Origin: Yersinia thracica | GTDB lineage: Bacteria; Pseudomonadota; Gammaproteobacteria; Enterobacterales; Enterobacteriaceae | Direction: 5' to 3' | Assembly: GCF_902170565.1 (NCBI RefSeq) | Contig: NZ_CABHXX010000002.1 | Coordinates: 16,127-80,126, forward strand | Length of the DNA stretch: 64,000 nt | Part shown: piece by piece, positions 57,079-64,000 of the stretch | Position numbering within the stretch: position 1 is the stretch's first letter | How the letters are laid out: each line of letters begins with the position of its first letter | Notes under the pieces: model-generated | What the model was told of the DNA's origin: nothing | The model's input: only the letters and a program-made list of their open reading frames with translations | Database searches by the model: none | Position numbers and translations under genes: made by a program

Positions 57079-60000
57079 ATGAGCAGCAGATTTCACAATC
57101 CATATTTTTTACCCTTTTCTTTGCCGGTTTCTTTGTCAACAGGCGCATTTTTACTACGTCTACAGACAATAATTACCCTGCTTATAATTGTATTGATATT
57201 TTCGCCGTCACTTTTCGCGGCTGGAATGAATATAGATGTGCCGACGCGCAGTGAAGTGCTGAGCCAACTGGATGCATTATCAAAGCAAAAAATATTGTCG
57301 CCAGCGGAAAAGTTATCGCAACAAGATCTGACCAAAACACTGGAGTACCTTGATACAATTGAGCGTACCAAGCAGGAAGCCAGTCAACTTAGACAACAAT
57401 TAGCACAGGCCCCGGCGAAATTACGACAGGCGACTGACGGGCTGGATGCACTTAAAAACAATTCAGCGGATACTCTGACTCGAGAGTCCCTGGCGAACTA
57501 TTCATTGCGCCAGTTGGAATCACGTCTAAATGAAACACTGGATGACTTACAATCCGCGCAAGAAGACCTTTCCGCTTATAACAGCCAGCTAATTTCTCTG
57601 CAAACTCAGCCAGAACGCGTGCAAAGTGCGATGTATAACGCATCGATGCGTTTAATGCAGATTCGCAATCAACTCAATGGATTGGCTCCGAATCAAGACG
57701 TTTTGCGGCCGACCCAACAGCAAGCGCTATTGACTGAGCAAGTCATGCTAAACGCGCAGCTAGATTTGCAGCGTAAAAATCTGGAAGCTAATACGACGTT
57801 ACAAGATTTGCTGCAAAAACAACGAGATTACACGACTGCGCACATTAACCAACTGGAGCGTTATGTCCAAATACTGCAAGAGGTAGTAAGCGGAAAACGG
57901 TTAATTCTTTCAGAGAAAACAGCCAAAGAAGCGCAAGTCCCCGATGATGCTACTGATATTCAAAATGACCCATTAGTCAGCCGCGAATTGGCGATTAATA
58001 AAGAGTTGAGCCAGCAATTGATTAATGCCACTAAAGAAGGCAACACACTGGTACAACAGAATATCAGAGTTAAAAACTGGCTGGATCGCGCTCTGCAATC
58101 TGAACGCAATTTAAAGGAGCAAATTACCGTTTTACGCGGCAGTTTGCTGCTTTCTCGTATTCTCTACCAGCAGCAACTCAATTTGCCGACCTCCGGTTTG
58201 ATTACCAATATGGGGCCGCGCATTGCCGATTTGCGCCTTGAACAATTTGAAATTAATCAGCAGCGAGATCAGTTATTTCAAGGGGATGACTACATTCAAT
58301 CCTTGATGACGGACAGCAAAGAGAAAGTCAGCCCTGATGTAGAAGACGCGTTGGGGCAGATAGTCGATATCCGACGTGAACTACTAGACCAGTTAAATAA
58401 GCAGCTAGGTAACCAACTGACGCTGGCGATTAATCTGCAAATTAATCAGCAACAGTTGCTGAGTGTCAATGAGTCACTGCAACACACGCTGACACAGCAA
58501 ATATTTTGGGTTAGCAGCAATAAACCCATGGATTGGTCTTGGCTGAAAGCCTTGCCGAGTGCATTAAAAACTGAACTGAGTAGTTTTCACTTTACCCTAT
58601 CATGGGATGACGTATTAGCAGGTTTAATTAAGTCGTTGGTATTCCTGATACCCATGCTGATGGTGGTGGGTGTAATCCGCTCACGCTACAACATGATTAA
58701 TAAATATTTAGATAGATTGGCCTCTGACGTCGGGCAATTAAAGCATGATAGCCAAATGCACACACCTAAAGCCATTTTACTCACTTTGCTGAAAGTGTTG
58801 CCCGGAGCTTTGGTTATTTTGGGTGTAGGTTATTGGTGTTTACGTTCAGACTTCAATCTCAGTGATTTATTCTGGACCTTCTTCCAACGCCTGGCCCTGT
58901 TCTGGCTGGTGTTTGACCTGACATATCGCATGCTATCGCCAGGCGGCATCACTGAGCGGCACTTTATGATAGTGCCTGACCGATGTGCGCATTATCGGCG
59001 CCAAATGGTGCGTTTGGGCGTTGCATTGCTACCCGTTATCTTCTGGTCTGCCTTGGGTGAAAAAAGCCCACTTCGGCTGGTAGATGACGTTATTGGACAG
59101 GTTGTCATTGTCATTGCATTGGCGCTATTGGCCTTGTTCGTCTATCCATTCTGCCGTGATAGCTGGCGTGAGAAAGACTCCCATGCGGTACGATTAGTGA
59201 TAGTGACTGCAATAGCGGGAACACCGATCATATTGATTGGGTTAATGATTGCCGGATATTTCTACACCACCCTGCAACTGGCTGGCCGCTGGATTGATAG
59301 CCTCTATTTATTATTTCTGTGGAACATCGTTTATCTGACAGCCATTCGTGGATTAGGGGTTGCAGCGCGGCGTTTAGCTTACCGTCGCGCCATCGCCCGG
59401 CGACAAAATTTAGTGAAAGAGGGCGCAGAAGGGGGGGAGCCAGTAGAAGAACCTCCATTGGCATTGGAACAAATTAATCAGCAATCATTACGTTTGACGA
59501 CTATGGCTCTGTTCCTGATTTTCGCCACCTGTTTCTACGCAATCTGGGCTGATTTGATAACAGTTATCTCCTATTTAGACAGCATCTCTTTGTGGCATTA
59601 CACCACCACCGTGGCGGGTGCGAGTGTCGTGCAGTCTGTCACATTGGGAAATATGCTAGTGGCTTTAATGGCGTTAGTGGTTGCTTATATTCTGACGCGC
59701 AACCTGCCAGGCTTGCTTGAAGTGGTGATATTGTCGCGGCTACAACTGCGCCAAGGGACTTCTTACGCCATTACCACCATTTTGACTTATCTGATCACCG
59801 CCGTTGGGGGGATTACTGCGCTTAGCTCGCTTGGGGTTTCGTGGGATAAACTACAGTGGTTGGTTGCGGCTCTGTCTGTTGGTTTGGGGTTCGGCTTGCA
59901 GGAAATTTTTGCTAACTTTGTATCGGGCTTGATTATTTTGTTCGAACGGCCTGTGCGTATCGGCGATACCATTACTATCGGTACCTTCTCTGGTAATGTT

Positions 60001-60540
60001 AACAAAATACGAATTCGTGCTACTACAATCACCGATTTTGACCGTAAAGAAGTGATTATTCCGAATAAGGCCTTTGTAACCGAGCGGCTGATCAACTGGT
60101 CTCTATCTGATACCGTCACCCGAATTATTATTAAAGTCGGGGTTGCGTATGGCTCTGATTTAGCAAAAGTAAAAGAAATATTGCTAAAAGCAGCCCATGA
60201 AAATCCTCGGGTCATGACAGACCCTGAACCTCATGTGTTCTTCCTTAATTTTGGCGCTAGCACTCTTGATCATGAGTTGCGTGTGTATGTGCGTGAATTA
60301 CGCGATCGCAGTTATACGGTGGATGAATTAAATAGCGCGATTGATAAGTTATGTCGTGAGAATGACATTAATATTGCATTCAATCAGTTAGATGTGTATT
60401 TACACAAGCCCGACGGTACTGAAATTCAGGAAGTAAGTCGGCCATTTGATGCCCAGGGTTTACCTTCAGTACCATCTGAAAAATCTGCGATGGGGGATAC
60501 CAAACCTGATTTGCCGGATATCAATAAGCCACTCGCTTAA
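57079..60540 (+). CDS. mscK: Potassium-dependent mechanosensitive channel MscK
   Basis: MscK (KefA) is a large MscS-type channel of the inner membrane that opens on osmotic downshock and needs external potassium. The protein has 1153 residues (1120 in E. coli). A signal-like N-terminal helix and a long periplasmic coiled-coil region (about residues 60-480, many Gln/Leu heptads) come first. Around ten helices follow, then the MscS core with the pore helix GVSWDKLQWLVAALSVGLGFGLQEIFANFVSGLIILFE. The cytoplasmic beta domain (RPVRIGDTITIG) and C-terminal domain complete it. The N-terminus is longer than in E. coli and the start is the only ATG fitting it. Confidence 0.95.
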   Translation: MSSRFHNPYFLPFSLPVSLSTGAFLLRLQTIITLLIIVLIFSPSLFAAGMNIDVPTRSEVLSQLDALSKQKILSPAEKLSQQDLTKTLEYLDTIERTKQEASQLRQQLAQAPAKLRQATDGLDALKNNSADTLTRESLANYSLRQLESRLNETLDDLQSAQEDLSAYNSQLISLQTQPERVQSAMYNASMRLMQIRNQLNGLAPNQDVLRPTQQQALLTEQVMLNAQLDLQRKNLEANTTLQDLLQKQRDYTTAHINQLERYVQILQEVVSGKRLILSEKTAKEAQVPDDATDIQNDPLVSRELAINKELSQQLINATKEGNTLVQQNIRVKNWLDRALQSERNLKEQITVLRGSLLLSRILYQQQLNLPTSGLITNMGPRIADLRLEQFEINQQRDQLFQGDDYIQSLMTDSKEKVSPDVEDALGQIVDIRRELLDQLNKQLGNQLTLAINLQINQQQLLSVNESLQHTLTQQIFWVSSNKPMDWSWLKALPSALKTELSSFHFTLSWDDVLAGLIKSLVFLIPMLMVVGVIRSRYNMINKYLDRLASDVGQLKHDSQMHTPKAILLTLLKVLPGALVILGVGYWCLRSDFNLSDLFWTFFQRLALFWLVFDLTYRMLSPGGITERHFMIVPDRCAHYRRQMVRLGVALLPVIFWSALGEKSPLRLVDDVIGQVVIVIALALLALFVYPFCRDSWREKDSHAVRLVIVTAIAGTPIILIGLMIAGYFYTTLQLAGRWIDSLYLLFLWNIVYLTAIRGLGVAARRLAYRRAIARRQNLVKEGAEGGEPVEEPPLALEQINQQSLRLTTMALFLIFATCFYAIWADLITVISYLDSISLWHYTTTVAGASVVQSVTLGNMLVALMALVVAYILTRNLPGLLEVVILSRLQLRQGTSYAITTILTYLITAVGGITALSSLGVSWDKLQWLVAALSVGLGFGLQEIFANFVSGLIILFERPVRIGDTITIGTFSGNVNKIRIRATTITDFDRKEVIIPNKAFVTERLINWSLSDTVTRIIIKVGVAYGSDLAKVKEILLKAAHENPRVMTDPEPHVFFLNFGASTLDHELRVYVRELRDRSYTVDELNSAIDKLCRENDINIAFNQLDVYLHKPDGTEIQEVSRPFDAQGLPSVPSEKSAMGDTKPDLPDINKPLA

Positions 60541-60594
60541 GGTTATCTGACGGGTGAGATTGATAAACTCAATCACTCGCCTTGTAATGATTCA

Positions 60595-60628
60595 CAGCAA
60601 GGCGATATCTGCTTGTATCTCCTTGCTG
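60595..60628. terminator. Hairpin between mscK and rsmS
   Basis: CAGCAAGG and CCTTGCTG, extended by GATA/TATC after one mismatch, form a stem over an 8-base loop between the convergent stops. No T-run follows. Confidence 0.4.
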
Positions 60629-60646
60629 CACATCAAGACAATACGG

Positions 60647-60802
60647 TTAATCAGACACTCGATTACGCAGCTTGCGCTGGTAATCGAGTTGCACGATAGC
60701 TAATGCTGCCAATGCCGTTTCCGGCGCTATCTCATTACATTCCAGCAAGTAGATAAGATCTACTGCCAGTTGCAGTTCTGGTGATGCTTTTTCAACTGAC
60801 AT
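60647..60802 (-). CDS. rsmS: Small regulatory-type protein RsmS (YbaM)
   Basis: A 51-residue ORF (MSVEKASPELQLAVDLIYLL then ECNEIAPETALAALAIVQLDYQRKL) is too short for usual cut-offs but clearly matches YbaM, which follows priC in E. coli. The family is called RsmS in plant-pathogenic enterobacteria, where it affects secondary metabolism through the Rsm system. The start at 60802 and stop TAA at 60647 are unambiguous. An ERIC element separates it from priC. Confidence 0.88.
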   Translation of the reverse strand: MSVEKASPELQLAVDLIYLLECNEIAPETALAALAIVQLDYQRKLRNRVSD

Positions 60803-60891
60803 AATCTGGCCAATATTTGATTTTCAGTGAGTTAGAAAAGCCAGGTGAGGATACCTTGCTGCCGGTTTCCACCTGACTTGATTTCAATCCA

Positions 60892-61015
60892 TCTACCCAA
60901 TAGGTTTCAAGCAGTGCAACGGCGGCAAGTGAGAGAGCCCGATAAGCTCACATAAACAAGGGGCTTGGGAGATTGAATCCAATCAGCACACCTGCAACTT
61001 GAAAGACGGTAGATA
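60892..61015. repeat. ERIC element between rsmS and priC
   Basis: About 124 bp with diverged ERIC ends (TCTACCCAATAGGTTTCAAG on the left, ACTTGAAAGACGGTAGAT on the right) and the core GAGAGCCCGATAAGCTCACATAAACAAGGGGCTTGGG. It interrupts the spacing of two genes usually adjacent on one transcript. Confidence 0.85.
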
Positions 61016-61078
61016 TAAAACATTATAGAAAAGTATTCGCTATCGAAACCCTAATGATTCAAAAAATGTGACAAATAT

Positions 61079-61615
61079 TCAAAAACCGTTCTCTTTCTTC
61101 TCAATACTGCGCTCTATTTTTATCAGCGCCTGTCGGCAACGCATTAAACGTCCCTCCAGTGCGGCAAGTTCTTTCTGTATTTTTTGCTGCTCAGTTAATA
61201 AATTTTGCTTACCCAATTGGCTCTCTCTGTCTTGAATCATAGACAGTATTCGCCGCTCATAATCTTGATGCTCAGCCAGCTTGTGGTAAGGATCCAATTT
61301 ATTATACTTGGGCTCAGGATTGGATTTTCTTAGCTTCTGTGTCGCTAACTCTCTTTGTAAGGCGGAGATTTGTGCAACCAACTTCTCAGCCAAGAAAGCG
61401 ACCTGCTGCGTGCGATTGTCAGCAACAACCTGTTTCAGCTGGGCCATGTTTTTATGAACTTCCAGTAAATAATCGCGAAAACGATTACCATGGTTACCAA
61501 ATAAATTCAGGTCAAAACGTGCTTGCTGAGACGGAGTATTGGCTTGTGGGCCAACTTGTGCCGACAATGCCTCAATTTGGCTTTCAAGCACCTGCAATAG
61601 CTTTTCTGTACTCAT
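61079..61615 (-). CDS. priC: Primosomal replication protein N'' (PriC)
   Basis: PriC restarts stalled replication forks by loading DnaB in the PriA-independent pathway. The 178-residue protein shows the family pattern: ARFDLNLFGNHGNRFRDYL in the N-terminal half and HQDYERRILSMIQDRE in the C-terminal helical part. The sequence is divergent, as is usual for PriC. The ATG at 61615 behind GGGAGAAG is chosen; the frame is open 20 codons upstream. It is divergent from ybaN. Confidence 0.88.
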   Translation of the reverse strand: MSTEKLLQVLESQIEALSAQVGPQANTPSQQARFDLNLFGNHGNRFRDYLLEVHKNMAQLKQVVADNRTQQVAFLAEKLVAQISALQRELATQKLRKSNPEPKYNKLDPYHKLAEHQDYERRILSMIQDRESQLGKQNLLTEQQKIQKELAALEGRLMRCRQALIKIERSIEKKENGF

Positions 61616-61790
61616 GGCGCTTCTCCCGGAAATCTTTCCGCCAGCTTGCCTTTGAATGCCAGAGGTTACAAGCAAGGTGATGGTTAAAACGGTATTTTGA
61701 ACGAATAATGCTAAGAATACCCATTGATGCTAATGAGTGCATGCGTTAATGATAAAGGCACATTAATGAATGCTATGATAAAGGGCGTTT

Positions 61791-62171
61791 ATGTCTCGTT
61801 GGTTGTTGATAGCTTTAGGTTGGCTCGCCGTGGTTTTGGCCACCTTAGGTGTCGTGCTTCCTCTTTTACCCACTACGCCATTTTTGCTACTGGCCACGTG
61901 GTGTTTTGCACGTTCCTCTCTCCACTTTCATCATTGGCTGCTTCATCGCTCATGGTTTGGTGGTTATATACGCACCTGGCAACAACATCGAGCTTTGCCT
62001 CCCGGCGTTAAATGGAAAGCAATATTGGTCACCGTCCTCACTTTTGCCGTTTCACTTTGGCTGGTGAAAATTTGGTGGGTCAGAAGCTTATTGTTGGTGA
62101 TATTAACGCTATTATTGATATTTATGTTGCGGATGCCAGTTATTGACCTATCGCAACAAAAAAGGCACTGA
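61791..62171 (+). CDS. ybaN: Inner-membrane protein YbaN (DUF454)
   Basis: This is a 126-residue membrane protein of the DUF454 family with three to four hydrophobic segments. The conserved motif LGVVLPLLPTTPFLLLATWCFARSS is in the N-terminal part. The length is that of E. coli YbaN (125), and the place between priC and apt is conserved. Function is unknown. Confidence 0.92.
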   Translation: MSRWLLIALGWLAVVLATLGVVLPLLPTTPFLLLATWCFARSSLHFHHWLLHRSWFGGYIRTWQQHRALPPGVKWKAILVTVLTFAVSLWLVKIWWVRSLLLVILTLLLIFMLRMPVIDLSQQKRH

Positions 62172-62385
62172 GTCGCTCACATCAGTTGCATTTTTATGCC
62201 AGTTTGCATAGATTTGAGCGTTTTCGTGTGCGGGATCTTCCCTCGTTGCGTCCTTAGAGCTAAGGGCACAGTCATTTACTCTGTCGAAGTGTGGCGAGTA
62301 GATAGAATGAGTTACTCAATTGATACCATTTTAACATCGATTGACCGCGCTTTAGTATGTACAGCAGTTTTATCAGGCACAAATT

Positions 62386-62949
62386 ATGACCGCTACTGCA
62401 CCTAATACAGCACAACAGCTTGAATATATTAAAAACAGTATCAAAACTATCCCTGATTATCCGAAAACGGGAATACTGTTCCGTGATGTGACCAGTTTGC
62501 TGGAAGATCCATTAGCCTACGCCGGCAGCATTGAGCTACTGACTGAACGCTATCTGGATAAGGGCGTGACGAAAGTCGTGGGCACTGAGGCCCGTGGTTT
62601 TTTGTTCGGTGCGCCAGTCGCTTTGTCTCTTGGGGTTGGTTTTGTTCCAGTTCGTAAGCCCGGCAAGTTACCACGTGCAACCATCAGCGAAAGCTACGAG
62701 TTAGAATACGGTACTGACAAACTTGAAATTCATACTGACAGTATTCAACCGGGCGACAAAGTCCTGGTTATTGATGATTTACTGGCTACTGGCGGGACGA
62801 TTGAAGCGACGGTTAAGCTCATTCGTCGACTGGGTGGTGAAGTGACTGATGCTGCGTTTGTGATTAATTTACACGATCTGGGTGGCGAAGATCGCCTGAA
62901 CCAGCAAGGGATTACTTGTTACAGCTTGGTTGATTTCGACGGCCATTAA
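62386..62949 (+). CDS. apt: Adenine phosphoribosyltransferase
   Basis: Apt (187 residues) converts adenine and PRPP to AMP in purine salvage. The PRPP-binding motif is [13 protein letters not shown] (about residues 126-138), and the flexible-loop region carries [20 protein letters not shown]. The E. coli protein has 183 residues. In E. coli dnaX follows directly; here a gene-poor stretch follows instead. Confidence 0.97.
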   Translation: MTATAPNTAQQLEYIKNSIKTIPDYPKTGILFRDVTSLLEDPLAYAGSIELLTERYLDKGVTKVVGTEARGFLFGAPVALSLGVGFVPVRKPGKLPRATISESYELEYGTDKLEIHTDSIQPGDKVLVIDDLLATGGTIEATVKLIRRLGGEVTDAAFVINLHDLGGEDRLNQQGITCYSLVDFDGH

Positions 62950-62963
62950 TTGTAATGAAAATA

Positions 62964-62990
62964 TCAGCCTCGCAACCTATTGTGAGGCTG
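62964..62990 (+). terminator. Hairpin after apt
   Basis: AGCCTCGCA and TGTGAGGCT pair with one G-T wobble over a 6-base loop, just after the apt stop. No T-run is present. Confidence 0.45.
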
Positions 62991-63297
62991 TGTTAGAAAT
63001 ATGCCCCTTCATAGTCATCTTCTCTATTGTTGAACTAGAATTATCGAGTATTCGCTGCTGGAGGCAGAGTTTCACAATATATTAAAAACTTAATTTATTT
63101 ATAGTGAAAATATTAAATGTCATTTGTATATAGTTAATTTTATTAAATTGCAGAGACTCACCTGTAGTTCTAATCTACTTGAATTATAAATATAAAACCA
63201 ACATCTCTGCCAATTCTTCGAACGATAAGAGCAGCATCAGATTACTAAAAGTAACGTTCAGAAGCAGTGGGGGAAATATATCTATTAAGAAGTGAAT
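62991..63297. other. AT-rich region without recognised gene
   Basis: About 300 AT-rich bases between apt and a decayed gene. No ORF, RNA or promoter could be supported. Confidence 0.5.
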
Positions 63298-63549
63298 ATG
63301 TCAATTATGGTCTAAAAGTGAGCAGTAGTTAAAGCCGGTACCTGTAGCAGCACAACTACAACTTCCGGAGGCGTCAGCGGCAATGATTCAGAAGCGAGAG
63401 CCGAACTTTCAACAGAGAATAGTGAGTTTTTTCTCAGGATCGGGGGAGAAGCTGACGAAGTAGTCAAACATCTTGTAATGTGTCAGGCTACGGTTACTGG
63501 CTATAAGTCTGCTGTTGCTAACTATAACCGAATACTGCGCGGTTTTTAG
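63298..63549 (+). pseudogene. Decayed small lipoprotein gene
   Basis: An ATG at 63298 with a good AAGAAGTG box opens a frame that hits two stops (63313-63315 and 63319-63321). It then continues in the same frame for 75 codons to TAG at 63547: AVVKAGTCSSTTTTSGG and onward to ATVTGYKSAVANYNRILRGF. The cysteine in AGTCSS, followed by serine/threonine, resembles a lipoprotein signal-cleavage site with a damaged signal peptide. I do not recognise the family. It may be a remnant of a small surface lipoprotein. Confidence 0.45.
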
Positions 63550-63926
63550 TCACTTTGTTCTTGTGACGGTATATAAGACGGTATAAACCTTTTAGGTAAT
63601 CGATACTACACATACTTATCAATAGCTTACGCCTTACCTGGACAATTGAGTGGGAATGAATATTTTATTTTATCAATAAAACATTGGCACTGATATAAAT
63701 GAAATCTCCGATATTTCGGTATTTTTTATTTTTTATTTTTTATTTTAGTTATAAGAGAAACTGTATTTATTATTTTGTCTTTAAATATCAATAAAAAATG
63801 AATTCATTTTATGTGGATTGTTCTTTGATGTCGTTTATGTTTGTGTGAGTATAAAAAAGCAAGTTATTACCTATTGGCTCATGCAAAATCGCATGTTTCT
63901 GCTAGCTTACTTTTTAAAGGTGAAGC
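63550..63926. other. AT-rich upstream region with ATTTTTT tandem repeat
   Basis: The gene-free stretch holds three exact 7-bp units ATTTTTT plus a partial one at 63721-63746. It would be the promoter region of the gene starting at 63927. A TATAAA word occurs near 63851-63856. Confidence 0.6.
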
Positions 63927-64000
63927 ATGAATATCAATGATCAAGTATATAAGATGTTTTATAGCGTAATTTTTATCTCATTTGGTGCAATATCCAATAG
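63927..64000 (+). CDS. Start of an unidentified gene, cut by the window end
   Basis: ATG at 63927 follows AAAGGTGAAGC and opens 24 codons (MNINDQVYKMFYSVIFISFG, then AISN) to the edge. The hydrophobic run after a short polar part looks like a signal peptide or first membrane helix. Identity cannot be determined. It is not dnaX, which would be expected next to apt. Confidence 0.5.
   Translation, partial: MNINDQVYKMFYSVIFISFGAISN

Noticed and set aside
61724..62067. Alternative frames overlapping ybaN
   Set aside because: The ybaN frame has clear DUF454 motifs; the others have none.

Overview
This window is chromosomal DNA of a Yersinia species. Gene order follows the enterobacterial dxs-to-apt block known from E. 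coli almost gene for gene. The genus call rests on a 67-residue Hha-family protein that I recognise as YmoA, on ERIC repeats scattered between genes, and on a second dispersed palindromic repeat. I cannot name the species from the sequence alone. No rRNA, tRNA, CRISPR array, prophage or complete insertion sequence was seen; the one RNA gene is ffs (4.5S RNA). Layout. 0-7 kb: dxs (5' end only), ispA and xseB (isoprenoid and exonuclease VII operon), divergent thiI, then yajL-panE, yajQ and yajR. 7-12 kb: the cytochrome bo3 quinol oxidase operon cyoABCDE. 12-16 kb: a Tsx-type outer-membrane channel, ampG, yajG and divergent bolA. 16-26 kb: the protein quality-control block tig, clpP, clpX, lon, hupB, ppiD and ybaV, with sigma-32-like promoters before clpP and lon. 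26-32 kb: fadM, queC, ybaE, cof, and a cysteine-degradation pair cdsH/decR. 32-38 kb: the ABC half-transporters mdlAB and the nitrogen operon glnK-amtB with a sigma-54 promoter and NtrC-type sites. 38-41 kb: tesB, ybaY, atl and ffs. 41-42 kb: ymoA-ymoB. 51-63 kb: acrAB with divergent acrR, ychN, mscK, rsmS, priC, ybaN and apt. The main departure from the standard order is about 9.4 kb between ymoB and acrB (41.8-51.2 kb), where E. coli has hha-tomB directly next to acrB. This block holds an orphan ORF, an AT-rich stretch with an iteron-like 18-bp repeat, a zinc-starvation island and a truncated yhf cluster. The zinc island has a 46-residue membrane peptide overlapping a metal ABC transporter operon, then the zinc-free ribosomal proteins rpmE2-rpmJ2, each unit behind a Zur-type palindrome. 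The yhf cluster (yhfY-X-W-U-T) encodes a poorly understood set of enzymes and a transporter and carries ERIC elements in two of its gaps. A second departure follows apt, where dnaX would be expected: instead there is an AT-rich stretch with a decayed small lipoprotein gene and the start of an unidentified gene. Functional links within the window: YmoA, a thermoregulator of Yersinia virulence genes, is a reported substrate of Lon and ClpXP, and all of these are encoded here. CdsH and DecR form a cysteine-sensing and degradation pair with an Lrp-type operator between them. The zinc transporter and the alternative ribosomal proteins look like one coordinated response to zinc shortage.
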